Source: Biomphalaria glabrata
Taxonomy: Eukaryota > Mollusca > Gastropoda > Planorbidae
Assembly: GCF_947242115.1 (NCBI RefSeq)
Contig: NC_074724.1
Coordinates: forward strand, 37,420,998 to 37,484,997
Direction of reading: 5' to 3'
Length of the DNA: 64,000 bases
Of this stretch, positions 22,101-33,631 are shown one piece after another; within the stretch, counting starts at the first letter, position 1; every line of letters begins with the position of its first letter. The notes under the pieces are model-generated. The model was not told the origin of the DNA and made no database searches. It was given only the letters and a program-made list of their open reading frames with translations. The translations under genes were made by a program, and so were the position numbers.

Positions 22101-23085
22101 TGAATGATACTATCAGTCAACAACATCTGTATGAATGGTACTATCAGTCACCACCATCTGTGTGGTTCAGTGTTTAATGTATAATTGCTAAGAATGGTAC
22201 TGTCAGTCACCACCATATGCATGAATGGTGCTATAAGTCACCACCATCTGTTTGAATGGAGTTGTCAGTCACCGCCATCTGCATTATGATACTATTAGTC
22301 ACCACCATCTGCATGTCACTATCAGTCACCACATTGTCAATGAATGGTACTATCAGTCACCACCATATGCATGAATGGTGCTATAAGTCACCACCATCTG
22401 TTTGAATGGAGTTGTCAGTCACCACCATCTGCATTAATGGTACTATCAGTCACCACCATATGCATGAATGGTGCTATAGGTCACCACCATCTGTTTGAAT
22501 GGAGTTGTCAGTCACCACCATCTGCATTAATGGTACTATCAGTCACCACCATTTGAATGAATGGTAATATCAGTCACCACCATGTCCATGAATAGAACTA
22601 TATGAATGGTACTATCAGTCACCACCATATGCATGAATGGTGCTATAAGTCACCACCATCTGTTTGAATGGAGTTGTCAGTCACCACCATCTGCATTAAT
22701 GGTACTATCAGTCACCACCATCTGCATGTCACTATCAGTCACCACATTCTGAATGAATGGTACTATCAGTCACCACCATCTGCATGTCACTATCAGTCAC
22801 CACATTCTGATTAAAAGGTACTATCAGTCACCACCATTTGAATGAATGGTAATATCAGTCACCACTATCTGTATGAATGATACTATCAGTCACCACCATC
22901 TGTTTGAATGGTACTATCAGTCACCACCATCTATATGAATGGTACTATCAGTAACCACCATATGCATGAATGGTGCTATTAGTCACCACCATCTGTTTGA
23001 ATGGAGTTGTCAGTCACCACCATCTGCATTAATGGTACTATCAGTCACCACCATCTGCATGTCACTATCAGTCACCACATTCTGA
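19111..23085. repeat. 31-bp minisatellite array with higher-order repeats, about 4 kb
   Basis: Units of about 31 bp built on AGTCACCACCATCTG, then a variable TTTGAATGG or CATTAATGG, then ACTATC or AGTTGTC. Roughly 125 units. Rare units, including a non-canonical one with GTTCAGTGTTTAATG, recur in the same order at about 19345, 20665 and 22165, giving higher-order blocks of about 1.3-1.5 kb; 19200-19520 and 22040-22340 are nearly identical. Many units hold ACCAT...ATGGT arms that could form a hairpin. The 61-70 residue open frames are repeat artefacts with a 31-residue period. Confidence 0.97.
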
Positions 23086-23284
23086 AAAATCTAAAGTGGA
23101 ACCCATTCAGGTCTATAATTCAAGTTGTCATTGAACGCTCTTGCATCTAAACAAAAATTATCAAAGAATAAGAGTTACACTGACATAAAAATAGAATGCC
23201 GACCAATGAGTGGTTCTATTTTATTCTCGTTAAGATTGATTTTGATCAATTCATATTTTTTTCGCCTTATAACTATTTTGAAAA

Positions 23285-23400
23285 TGTCTTGACCACATAG
23301 TCCTTGCGGGCCCCTAAGACCTTGTAAGGTGGCCATAGATTTTTAGCTTATGTTTTTTTACTATAGTTAGCAGGTCAGCTCCAATACTGATGCCCCTTTT
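23285..23400 (-). mobile_element. LINE fragment (family 3)
   Basis: GTCCTTGCGGGCCCCTAAGA, TGGCCATAGATTTTTAGC and ATAGTTAGCAGGTCA match the middle of the minus-strand LINEs at 24488 and 29795. Confidence 0.6.
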
Positions 23401-23486
23401 AAAGTTTTAAGTTAATAAACAGATTATTGATTGTTGCATTTTCTCCATTATGTTGCCATCTATTTACTAAGTTGTACGTTTTTCAG

Positions 23487-23628
23487 AAAAGTGAAGACTG
23501 TGTGTGGAAGTTTGCCAGAGGCAAGCTTTGGATTTCTTTCATAGAGCAATACCTTTTGATATCATTCCAACACCTATAGCTGTGGTGAGACTATTTCGAG
23601 GTCTCAGGAATGTATTTCTTATCAATTG
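23487..23628 (+). pseudogene. TRPC-like channel exon, frame disturbed
   Basis: Between TTTTTCAG and GGTAAGTTTG the plus strand encodes EDCVWKFARGKLWISFIEQ in one frame and IPFDIIPTPIAVVRLFRG in the next. Together they match the cytoplasmic block after the TRP domain of canonical TRP channels (WKFAR-KLW-SYF...PFN-IPSPK). The frame changes between the two halves, at the place where other TRPCs have a short linker, so a small deletion or a sequencing error is likely. Both splice borders look canonical. No other convincing TRPC exon was found nearby, so this is either one exon in very long introns or a gene fragment. Confidence 0.6.
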
Positions 23629-23905
23629 GTAAGTTTGTTTATTACTGTTACTAAAATAGCACTGTTGGTAAATAAAATTTTAATTGAACATGGAGACTAT
23701 GTCAAATAAACATTTAGTGGGTAAAGCATCCACTCACTACATAGAAACTTAACTTTATTTGAATATTTTTTGTATTTTGTCTAAATATTGTTTATAGAAA
23801 TTAACACCATAATATTTTTTAAGATGAATGTTTGCTGTTGTATTTAGAAATGGTAAATCTTCACAGACATTGCAATGTTATCTTTTGAATTTATTCCCTA
23901 ATCAG

Positions 23906-23978
23906 GTAATCATGCATCACATGCCCTCAGATATGTACACAAAATGAAGTTTGAGGAGAAAGAGAAAGGATCAAGATG
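23906..23978 (+). pseudogene. Possible following TRPC-like exon
   Basis: After CCTAATCAG the sequence encodes RYVHKMKFEEKEKGSR before a GT. This resembles the RYV-K helix downstream in TRPC C-termini. The intron phase does not fit the upstream exon at 23487-23628, so the link is weak. Confidence 0.25.
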
Positions 23979-24487
23979 GTATACTTTGAATTCTACAAAT
24001 TAAATCCTACTTTACTCAGTTAAAAAATCGAGTTTATGTGTAACTACTATGATTCTACAAATATTTTTTGTTTGTTTGCTATGCACAGATTTACAAGACA
24101 CTAAAGTTATCTATCAACTATACTCAATGTATGAATGACTTGCAGCCAGACTAGAATTATAGAGAAAGATGTTTTTCTGCTGGCTAAACATGTATGGGTA
24201 TGTTTGTCTGTCTTTTATTATGTCTATCTAAAAAATAATTGTTTTATAAATGCAAAAGTTTGCCTAAGAAATAGGAATGTATGTATAGAAAACAAAATAA
24301 TTTGTATCTTTTTAAAACAATAATGATAGTAAGATGGGTAAACAAAAGCTACTTAGTTATGTGAGTAAATGTGTGTGAATCAGTGATTATATTACAAAAA
24401 AGCATCATTTCAATTTTTGAGACAATTTGAAGAGATCAATGGCTTGATGCTCAAAGTATTGAGTTGTGTGTTCTCTTCATCACCTTC
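23979..24487. other. Unassigned AT-rich DNA
   Basis: No convincing coding or repeat signal was found. Confidence 0.4.
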
Positions 24488-25050
24488 ACCTACCCCTTAG
24501 TCTGTTCAACCATTGGGACACCTAACAAGATCTGTCAAATGTCTTTCTCCATTCCTCTCTGTCCTTTGCTTTGGATAGAATTTCATTCCATGACATGCCT
24601 GTCCATTCTTTGATGTCTTCCCATCGCTTCCTCTGTCTTCCGTTTTCTTCTTTTTCTGGTATTTTTTTCCTGAAGGAAAGTCTTAGCGGGCCTGGAAGAC
24701 CTGGCCATAGAGTTTGAGTTTACTTTTTTTTGACAGTGGTTAGCAGGTCATCATATAAGATAAGATAAGTTAGGTGATACTGAAGATCTTTCTGTAGCAT
24801 CTTAGCTCCATTGCTAGGATCCCTTTCTCTAGATCTGAAGTCAGCATCCAATATTCGCATTCATATAAGGAATGTGGCCGTAACAACATCAGTCTGATTT
24901 TAGTGTCAAGGGCTATGCCTTTGTCTGTCCAGATTGTTTTGAGTTTTGCAAGTGCTGCTGTTGTCTAGGCAATTCTGGCCAGTAGTTCCGGTTTTGGTTT
25001 CTTCATCTGAGACAAAAACTCCAAGGTAAATACCTTGTTGCTCTCTGTAA
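24488..25050 (-). mobile_element. LINE reverse transcriptase C-terminal fragment (family 3)
   Basis: The minus strand carries the family 3 3' end: the reverse complement of CCCCTTAGTCTGTTCAACCA marks the last codons and the GKRR-like block is at about 24630. Upstream codons for a YAxESW-like block are at about 24850. The copy is broken by many changes and contains a short AAGATA microsatellite. Confidence 0.7.
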
Positions 25051-25735
25051 AGAAGTTAAAATCATTAAGGCAGTGCCAGAGGTGAAGTTATGCAGTTATT
25101 CTAGAACTTTGTTACAAAAAAAAAAAAGTTCATTAGGCTTTCTTAATTGGGTTAACCTTACTTGAATGAAAAAAATATATGAAAGTGTTAAAAATTTATT
25201 GATAATCACTGTTCAGAAACCAGAAGTAAGTCCTAATCATTCTTCATTGTATTACTCAGGGTCTGTTCCATCACATCCAGTCAATAAAGGAATAATATCT
25301 ATGATGTCAGACAACAATAAAGATCCATTTCTGTAGAAGAAGATCTCACTACCATGAACACTCTAGGGCTAGGGTGAGTTGTGATAAAGACCTAAACAAA
25401 CATTGCAAGGATATGCTTAGTGTTAGGGTTGTGTTTTTACATATTAAAAGACCTCTTGGGGTTAGGCCTGGGCCCCCTGAAAGATGAGTTCACACAATAT
25501 CAGGATAGCTCTAAACAGTAAACTTAAAAGAATATTAAATGCAATAATTTACAATAATGAGGATTAAATAGCAAAGTCATTTAAAAAAATGATATACAAG
25601 CCATTAACTATGGTTGAGAGTTTGCACTCATGCATAAATCTATTTCAAATTAAGAACCATGCATATGTCAGCATTAAGTGTGTGTTGACGTAGTATTATA
25701 ATATTACACGTAAGACTGGTTACTATTAATGCAAA
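25051..25735. other. Unassigned DNA
   Basis: No gene or repeat identified. Confidence 0.4.
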
Positions 25736-26238
25736 TGTCATGGAATGCTGGGTTTGTGCTTCCTGGAGTCACACATGACAAACATAGATATTACAGACTG
25801 ACTTAAATCCACTTTGGCAGGCAAAATATAAAGTTTATTTGATGACAATAATTATACTGCACTCCTTGGCAGTTACATAATCCAATACAAGACATTATCA
25901 CATCCGCATAACAGCAGTATCATGTATATTCAACATGTTAAGTTTTCAGAATAGACTACAAGTAAAGTCCACATCACTTCGGGTAGCAAATACTTCAATA
26001 CTACAGAACATTATCTACTAGAAATATATATACTGTCTCAAGTGACCACTGGCTTCGACTGCCCAAAGATACTACTTAACTCAAAGTTACTACTCGACTC
26101 TCTAAGTCACTACCGTGCAGACTGGACCAAAAGATACTACTGACTGAACTAAAAGTCAATTTAGTCCTTACTTCCTGTTTCTACATCAGGAATTTCATGT
26201 GTCTTTTTACCCTCTTAACCCGAGGTGAACATATAACA
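25736..26238 (-). mobile_element. Candidate solo LTR (fossil)
   Basis: Read on the minus strand, a 503-bp block begins TGTTATATGTTCACC and ends CATGACA. It holds a TATA-like motif after GAGACAGTATATA, the same context as in the LTR at 60443-60950, and an AATAAA in the AAATAAACTTTATA context near its 3' end. The flanks share only a GCAA-like duplication, so the borders are provisional. There is no internal region. Confidence 0.45.
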
Positions 26239-26639
26239 GGCAATGTCAACCGAGACTGTGATCATAATTTACAAAGATTTCTAAAAATATTTTAAATTTA
26301 TTCATATTTTTTTTATTACATTCAGCCATCACTATACTATTTAGTAAATGAATCCTGAGGGAAAATTTCCCTACAACTAATTAATATTTTTTCGTCTCTG
26401 AGTATGTCTTAGTTTTTTTTTTTTCCCATCATTTGATATGTCATAATTTAGGCTTGAAAATAAAGTCTTTTAGTCTTTCTTCATTCAGCAATTCCAGAAG
26501 ATGAGCATTAGAGCTCCACCATCTTCTTCATATGAAATATATGTGAAAAATGGTATTTGGAAGTGGCTGAAATTTTATAATCATCTTAAAATGTTACTTT
26601 ACTCTCTTTGATTGTAGTAGGATACACACACACACACAC

Positions 26640-27235
26640 AAGAAAAGTGATCCAAAACTATTAGCTAACAAATAACCACTTGGATTTGATGGTATTCAAG
26701 CTAGATTACTCAAAGAACTAGCACCAGTGTTCAAAATGCTTTTTCGGGCATCAAATTATCAGGGTAGAGTAGCAAAGTAGATAAACTGCAGACCAGTATC
26801 ACTCATCAGCATCACATGTAAAATACTAGAACACATAATGTGTATGAACATCATAATTACTTAGATTAACATAATGTCCTTACTCTATGACAACATGGTT
26901 TTAGGAAATCTAGGTCATGTGTAACTCTTAATAGGTCTAATTGATGACTTTTCAAAGACTTAGATAATAGTGAGCAAACATCATTTTATTTTGACTTCTC
27001 TAAGGCATTTTGACAAAGTTCACCACCATAGTTTGCTTACAAAATTAAACAATTGACTTTACCTGTCCATTACACCAATGGATCCAGGATTTTGAAAATA
27101 GTTGTAGAATTAACTATAATAATAATGAGTCCAAATCATTACCAAGCTAACTCATGTGTACCTTAAAGAACAGTTCAAGGTCAACCTGTGTTTCTAATTT
27201 ACATAAATGACCTGGGTTCTACCTAGATTTATAGT
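26640..27235 (+). mobile_element. Degenerate LINE reverse transcriptase domain
   Basis: Plus-strand pieces follow the order of a CR1/Jockey-like reverse transcriptase: GFDGIQARLLKELAP, then CRPVSLISITCKILEHIM, then FDFSKAF and VFLIYINDL. Several stops and frame changes break it, so it is old. The catalytic YADD region and the 3' end were not recognised downstream. Confidence 0.75.
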
Positions 27236-27899
27236 TTAAGCCCACTTTACAAGCTTTGTTTAGTTTATTTATACTATAATAAAAATGTTAAAAATCATGA
27301 ACAGCATACATTTTTTTAAATTTCAGAAATATAAATGTAAACCATCTCATGGCCTCATTGAAGTGGATAGTATACTTTAACTGTTTGCTTATGACAATTA
27401 TCAAAGTCTTAGCCCTGTCCCTTTTTGTACTCTGAACTATGACCTCTAATAGAGATTAGTTTTTCAAGTGAAGAGTTTTCTGACAATTCCTAACTGCCAA
27501 CTAACATGATCATGATGATCATCTTTCTAACATAAACTCACATGCCAACCTATCTAGAGATATAGACATTACATAATATTATGGAGTGTAGGTTAGTTTT
27601 ACAATGATGAAATCATAGGAATTGTGTATATGTTATTTTACAAACTGAAGAAATGGTTTTTCAACAGGAGACATGAACTACATGAAGACAATTTTGGGAT
27701 GGAGGAAACCACACAGAGACTTCAATGGGGAACAAAAGTCAAATGGAGTGTGTTCAAAGTTAGCATTCAATTCTTGTCACTCAATTCTCCATGATATGTT
27801 TACAGGGAGACTAAACATTTTTGTAATAAAATTTATTTATTTTTCTTATTTTTAATTCATTCATTTTTTTAGCATTAATTAACATTAATTTGTGACTCC
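27236..27899. other. Unassigned AT-rich DNA
   Basis: May hold decayed remains of the LINE to the left. No clear feature. Confidence 0.35.
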
Positions 27900-28057
27900 C
27901 TTGTTTTGTTTTGAAAGTTCCTTTAGAAGTGAAGATTATTACATTCAAGTCCAAACCTCCCACAGGACTTGGAGGATGGCAGCGGGTAGAGTTCAAACTT
28001 GTAATTATCATGATGACAGCCCAGAGCACATACCACACAACCAGGCAGCCCTCTACA
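27900..28057 (-). repeat. tRNA-derived SINE (family B)
   Basis: Reverse complement of the 28245 element: tail block AGTCCAAACCTCCCACAGGA, body, box B region AGTTCAAACTTG and end ACCAGGCAGCCC. It sits about 190 bp from an oppositely oriented copy. Confidence 0.75.
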
Positions 28058-28244
28058 TATAACTTAGTATAACTTAAGAATACATTTAAGATTGGGTTAG
28101 CTTTTTGGAGTCACATATCAAAATTGCATCAACAAATAGCATCCAAAGGTTTTTTGAATATTTTGAAAATGCTGCTAAGGAAAATATTATTTTGTATTAG
28201 CAACTAATTATCACTAGCAGTATTATTTATGACACCTTAAAACA

Positions 28245-28400
28245 CCAGGATGGTCTGCCTAGTCGTGTGGTTTGCACGCTGGACTGTCATTCAGATTTAT
28301 CGATGATCCTGGGTTCAAACCCTGCCCGCTCCCATTCCCCATCCTCCTGCAGGAGGTTTGGACTAGGAAGTAATTATCTTCAACTCTGAAAACATTTTGC
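28245..28400 (+). repeat. tRNA-derived SINE (family B)
   Basis: A tRNA-like head, GGTCTGCCTAGTCGTGTGG (box A region), then CTGGGTTCAAACCCTG (box B), then a body with CCTGCAGGAGGTTTGGACTA and a TTCAACTCTGAA tail. This is the clearest plus-strand copy of the family. Confidence 0.85.
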
Positions 28401-28959
28401 ATGTCATCATTTTATTATAATCTAGATGAATATAATGAATACTTTTGACAATGGTAATAATCTGACAGCACAGAAATAACAATGGGAATCTTGTAATTAT
28501 CTCCAATGACCAAGTAGAATTTTTACTACTACTTCAAAGACTTGAAAGTATTTGATAGATTTTGATGAAATGAACATGGGAATCATTGGATTAGGACCAG
28601 GGGGATTTTTTTTCATATATTGACCTTGATCATTGAGATTGAGCTGAAATTAATTTTTTTTTTTTAAATTTCCCCAGGGACATGATGCCATTAAAATGAG
28701 AAAATAGAGTGGAAGAGAGTCCATAGTTTGTTTTGCTCCCTATTCAATAGAGAACAAAGTTAAGATTAGCGATGGAGATAAAAGGAATCTCTAAAACAAT
28801 AATTCTTATCAAAATCCAACAATCTCTATTCAAACTATTAATCTAAGCAGTAACATGACAACTAGTAAGTGGCTTCTTTTTTTTTATGTACAATTTAAGA
28901 GATATTTCAATAAATGATTTTAATAAAACTCCATTAAGCTTTTTAAAGTAAGTATGGCA
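28401..28959. other. Unassigned AT-rich DNA
   Basis: No feature recognised. Confidence 0.4.
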
Positions 28960-29420
28960 GGATCACTATGGAACAACCAGTTAACTCTCACCCTAAGATC
29001 AATGTTAGTCAACAGTCACAAAGAGGAGTGGTTCTGCCAATGGGCATCAGGAAACACAGGCAGAGCCATGTACAAAGAAATGACCATTCCAAACTAACTG
29101 AACAATATTAACTTCCTCCCCTGCAAAGAGCAATCTACAACCTTCCAACTAAGAACAGGACAAACACCTCTGTTAAATAAATCCCACTCCCCTACCTCTT
29201 TGTAGCCACTGCACCCACCCTTATGAAACTGTAAAACACATCCTCTTTGAATGCCCCTTCCTAATCCACCTTAGGCAGACCCTACTACCATTTCAAACCA
29301 ACACCCTGTATGGCAGTGCTGAACAACTGAAGACAACAAAGCACTATTTTTCCTTGGCACAGTCTGCAAAAGAGCTCTGAGCTCAGCAGCAAAAAGCTGG
29401 CTAGAAAGAAGAAGTAGTAT
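28960..29420 (+). mobile_element. LINE C-terminal fragment with RNase H-side end (I/Nimbus-like)
   Basis: Plus-strand pieces encode FQLRTGQTPLLNK, a C-H-x-C-x-H-x-Y-E-T-V-like cluster, KHILFECPFLI and a final SAQQ-like tail. This is the end common to I-clade LINEs, where a CCHC-like cluster follows the RNase H domain. It is interrupted by stops and frame changes. Confidence 0.65.
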
Positions 29421-29794
29421 GTAAGTATAAATAAAAGTTCATTTAAGGAAAATGTACTAATCTGATGTAAGTTTATTTATAATGTTATAGTTTGAACCAA
29501 AGAGTGAAGGTCACGTGAGGACAGTTTTCAACACTAGAGTTACAGTACTAGTCCTCGGTGGAATCAAGGAGTCATTAAAGAATCATTCTGGAAGATCAAA
29601 TCAATACAAGCACTGAACAGCAGGTGAAACCTTTGACATCTGATAACTACCATGTCAATAGCAAGTTATTTTTATTAAAGACTTCTTTAGTTATCCAAAA
29701 CATTGATGCTTCTTTGAACCACTTTCTGGGTAAACAAAACTACATAAATAATTAGACTTTACATTTCTTATGTGTCAAAGTGCTCTATGCATTA
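29421..29794. other. Unassigned AT-rich DNA
   Basis: No feature recognised. Confidence 0.4.
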
Positions 29795-30425
29795 CTTTAC
29801 CTATCCCTTAGTCTATTGGACCATTGGGACACCATGCAAGACTCGTCGACCATTTTTCTCCATTCCGCTCTGTCTTTTGCCTTAGAACCTCTTTCAATGG
29901 CAGGCCTGTTCATTCTTTTATGTTATCCTCCCATCACTTTCTCTGTCTGCCTCTTCTTCTTTTTCCTGGTACTGTTCCCTGAAGGAAGTTCTTTGTGAGC
30001 CCTGAAGATCTTGTAATATGGCCATAGATTTTAAGCTTGCATTTTCTTACGATAGTTAGCAGGTCATCATGGGGTCCAATCACTGCAGTAACCCTGTCTT
30101 TAATCTCTTGGTTTGTGATGCGGTCTCTGAATGTAATACCTAGGATTCTTCTGTTGTAATACCTAGGATTCTTCTGTAGCATCTCAATTCCATTGCTAGG
30201 ATCCTCCTCTCTAGCTCTGCAGTCAGCGTCCAAGACTCACAAGCATATAAAAATGTGGCCATGACCAGAGAGCGCATCAGTCTGATTTTGGTGCCGAGGG
30301 CTAAGCCTTTGTCTTTCCATATTATTTTAAGTTTTGAAAGGGCTGCTGTGGACTGTCAGTAGTTTAGGTTTCGTTCCCTCATCTGAGACAATAGCTCCTA
30401 GGTATTTGAAGTGGGCCAAAATGCT
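29795..30425 (-). mobile_element. LINE reverse transcriptase C-terminal fragment (family 3)
   Basis: The minus-strand frame 29934-30233 encodes RRILGITFRDRITNQEI, KCKLKIYGHITRSSGL and GTVPGKRRRGRQRK, the C-terminal signature of a widespread LINE group. The 3' end runs to about 29795. A 23-bp tandem duplication (about 30137-30182, around ACCTAGGATTCTTCTG) inserts extra codons. Stretches of the same family lie at 4130, 23285, 24488, 30915, 36060 and 60020. Confidence 0.85.
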
Positions 30426-31849
30426 CTTTTGAATTTAATAAAGACAAGCTACAGGTTTAATTATTGTTAACTGCATTTGTCGACTGGTTGTCAGTAAAAC
30501 AAAGACTTGGTAGAATTTAAGATTCTATATATATTGTTACATGGTGCAGCTTTAGTGAAATCCAGCTAGTCTGTAGATCTGGCATGTCACACATTGTCCA
30601 CATATTTTTGTAATTATATATACTTCTATATATATATATGGTATATTTCTCTTCTTATAAGATTTCTAGAGCTTAATATATTCAGTTGTGTCCAAACTAG
30701 TTTAGCATGAATTCCCCTATCACTAAGACTTTAAACACATTATCTTTTATTTGTCAGCTGAATCCCTTCATTATCTCATTAACAATTGTTCTGATCAAGA
30801 TGCAGACCAAGTTCTCTAAATTAGATCAGCTTATAGACTAATGAAATAATCTCCTATGAGTTACAGGCAAAACTTAAAGTCTACATCAAATTTTTTTTCT
30901 TTTGGATAATATTACAGACAGGAATGGAAAATATGGCCAACAGATCTTGTGTGGTGCCCCAATGGTCAAACAACTAAGGGATAGGTGAATATGATAATAC
31001 ATAATAGGTTAGCTAAAACTTACAGGTTAATTCAGGAAATTAAGTTAACTTTCTAATTATTTTTTTTTTACTAAAACTTTCTTTTTAAGTGCTAATTTGA
31101 TTAAACTATATAAAAAAATAGCTTTCAGTTCCAGTGTCTACACTAATCTTCTTTGTCTAGGTCATTAATTGTAAATGTTTTTCAGATAATGATGCAGAGA
31201 ATTTCCTGGTGATCAAGAATTAGGAGCTGCACACAGTTTAATGAAACTATATTTTAGGAACAGATAGAAAACAAAGAACTGCAGCAAAGATGGCCTGTTT
31301 TTATTCTTCTTCATAGCAAGTAGATTTTTTAAAGCATTATGATATAGTTTCCCTTTCAGACCTTGTGGTCCAAAGGGCAAATGATATAAAGTCATCTGTT
31401 TCTGTGGCCTACGGTTATGGTATAGCTATTTTAAATAGAACTTTCTATCTTGGAATGAATGCATAATAAAAAAAAATAGGCAACATAAGAAATTAGATAG
31501 AGCCGCATCAGTGCTTTACATTCTGACTCTGTTCTGGGCTATTCCCCATCCATTTCCATCCTGCCAACTTTCCTTCTTGGTCTGCAGGTTTGATCTATGT
31601 TTGTGTCACAGATTCCTTATTATATTTATAATAATAACTCTATAGAATCTATCTTAGTTCTCGATACGTCTAGGTGTCCCTGGTTCAGTTCTAGTTAATG
31701 AAATAAAACAATGAAAGCACTAGATCAAACACATAAACTTTAATCAGCTTTACTGCATATCACACATGCTGGTCTCTGTCTAACAACCAACACACTTACG
31801 GTCATTCACGCAGATTGTAAAAATAGATTATACATACATACACACATTC
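30426..31849. other. Unassigned DNA with a small LINE piece
   Basis: A fragment at about 30915-31000 (GACAGGAATGGA and GTGGTGCCCCAATGG) matches the last codons of family 3 LINEs on the plus strand. Nothing else was recognised. Confidence 0.4.
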
Positions 31850-32090
31850 ATCAGTGACAGTTTGCATGGGTCTACCAGACTTTCTCTTCCTCTCTGGGTT
31901 CCAGTCCAGTCTTGCAATGTTGTCTGCTTGTTCTTCACATTGTGTGCCCAATGCATCCCCATGTGCCTCATTTGATTTCTTGTTCTATCTCTGTTTACCT
32001 TTTTGTTTCCCATAGGCTGTAGTTTGATATTTTGGCTCAATGAATAAGGTTTATACCGTAATAATTTCAGTATTCTTCTCAAAAAGTTGG
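31850..32090 (-). mobile_element. Possible LINE C-terminal fragment
   Basis: A minus-strand frame (31828-32082) carries GNKKVNRDRTRN, MGMHWAHNVK, DWTGTQRGRESLVD, resembling the G-R-P-x-x-W ... M-G-x-x-W ... D-R-x-x-W-R-x-L-V end of LINE reverse transcriptases. Confidence 0.4.
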
Positions 32091-32328
32091 CTGATTGTTA
32101 TCACAGATAATCCCAAACTAACTTATTTTATCATCAATATCATCAGCCAGGTGCTCCTGTGTATATAAAGACTGCTCCAAGTTAGCCACCCTTCCAAATC
32201 AGTCCATATTCTTGGCCCCAATATGTGTACTCCTCAAAAGTTTTATATGAAATAATTTGTTTTTAAAACAAAGCTAGACATTAAATTTCAGTTGTGATTG
32301 ATTTCAGCCCACCGACACAAGGGACATA

Positions 32329-32415
32329 CTTTTAGACTTAGATCCTCCCCCTCTGGCACATTGGGTAGCAAGCTGTCTCCAAAAAGATGTGTCATTGGCA
32401 GAAGCCTCTTCCCTC
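32329..32415 (-). mobile_element. LINE 3' end fragment (family 1)
   Basis: TTTTAGACTTAGATCCTCCC, GGCACATTGGGTAGCAAGCT and AGAAGCCTCTTCCC match the last 90 bp of the element at 1440-2262. It is a very short 5'-truncated copy. Confidence 0.75.
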
Positions 32416-33631
32416 ATACTTATAGAAATATAAAAATATGCTGACTTCTAGAAAAGAGAAAAATGGAAAGACAAACTAAACTTTGTCAATGTATTTAAAA
32501 AAAACAATGTTGAACCAGCTAATAGTTTATGATGAGAAATGTCATCAGCCAGCCACCTTGGCATCAGTACCAAGATTGACTGCTATCCAAAAAACTGCCA
32601 AACCAAATGTTAGGCACTATCATCTTTGTCTTGTAGATGGCATTCAAAGAGGATGCAGTTTAAAGTTTCATAAGGGTAGCTGACAAAACATTAATGGAGA
32701 AGTGGACTCAAGATATGGATACCATCATTTATATTTATTTTACTTCTGCATTATACTTTTTATATTTTGCATTTTAAAATGTAATTTTTATTTGCAATGC
32801 AATTTATCCTAACCCTATCACCTTTTTTTTTTTTTTTTTTAGATCAAAGGAATGTACATGCTGCTGATATAGAACAAGTTTCTGACTGCTTCCAGATCAG
32901 TGTTCTTAGTTCCGCTAATGATCTACTATTGCACGATAAATAAGCAAAGTCCTGAAAAGCCTGCAGAATCTGGGAGCACACTTTAGTTAATAAGCAGGGT
33001 GTCATATGGCCTGCACAATGATCAACAGTTAGCAGTAAAGACATCCTTCAATGAAGCAGCCCTATTTACGCCAAGATAACAATGTCTTTTTTAGTACTGT
33101 ATTGTATATTATTTTACACCTTAATTGGTCAGTGTAAAAAAAAAAACTAAGTGAAATATTTTTAGAGCTATAGCGAGTATAATTTATTTTTTTAGAATCC
33201 AATGTAGATAATTTGTTTTTTTTAATGGGATTGTTCATGTAAATATTTTTCACAGAGTTAAAGTAAAGGCATTTTCTGCATGGATAATAAAGGTGTTATT
33301 ATTAATAGTAGTAATAGTATTATGAAATAAAAACTAAAGAATTATGTTAAGACATATTTTATATGGAAGCTCTTTAATAGCATTCAACTAATTACATAAT
33401 TTACTAGTAGGAATACTTTAAGTATGCAGTATATTTGCTACACTGTAGCAAATAAAGGCCTACCATTAAATATTAAAAACAAAAATAAAAAAAAAAAATG
33501 CCTTATAATATTAATAGCATTGTAACTAACTAAAAGCAATTAAACTATTATTTAATACACAACAACAGTATTGACCATCACTGTATTAGTTCACATTGTC
33601 ACATTTTTAAGCTTAATTGAATACTATATCA
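32416..33631. other. Unassigned AT-rich DNA
   Basis: The open frame 32483-32683 ends in a segment with a faint likeness to transposase C-termini. I could not assign it. Confidence 0.35.

Noticed and set aside
19524-22556. Open frames with SHHH and QSPPS repeats in the 31-bp array
   Set aside because: They have a 31-residue period from three units and occur wherever the repeat phase permits. A repeat artefact, not a protein.
19111-23085. CRISPR-like array
   Set aside because: Repeats are contiguous with no unique spacers, and the DNA is clearly eukaryotic.
25736-25780. TGTCATG...CATGACA inverted repeat as a mini-transposon
   Set aside because: Only 7-bp arms and no target duplication. The left arm fits better as the end of the candidate LTR.
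28290-28330. tRNA gene suggested by box B-like GGGTTCAAACCC
   Set aside because: No complete cloverleaf, and the same head occurs in at least five copies fused to a common body, so it is a SINE.
32483-32683. piggyBac C-terminus
   Set aside because: The cysteine pattern is not kept and the likeness is too weak to call.
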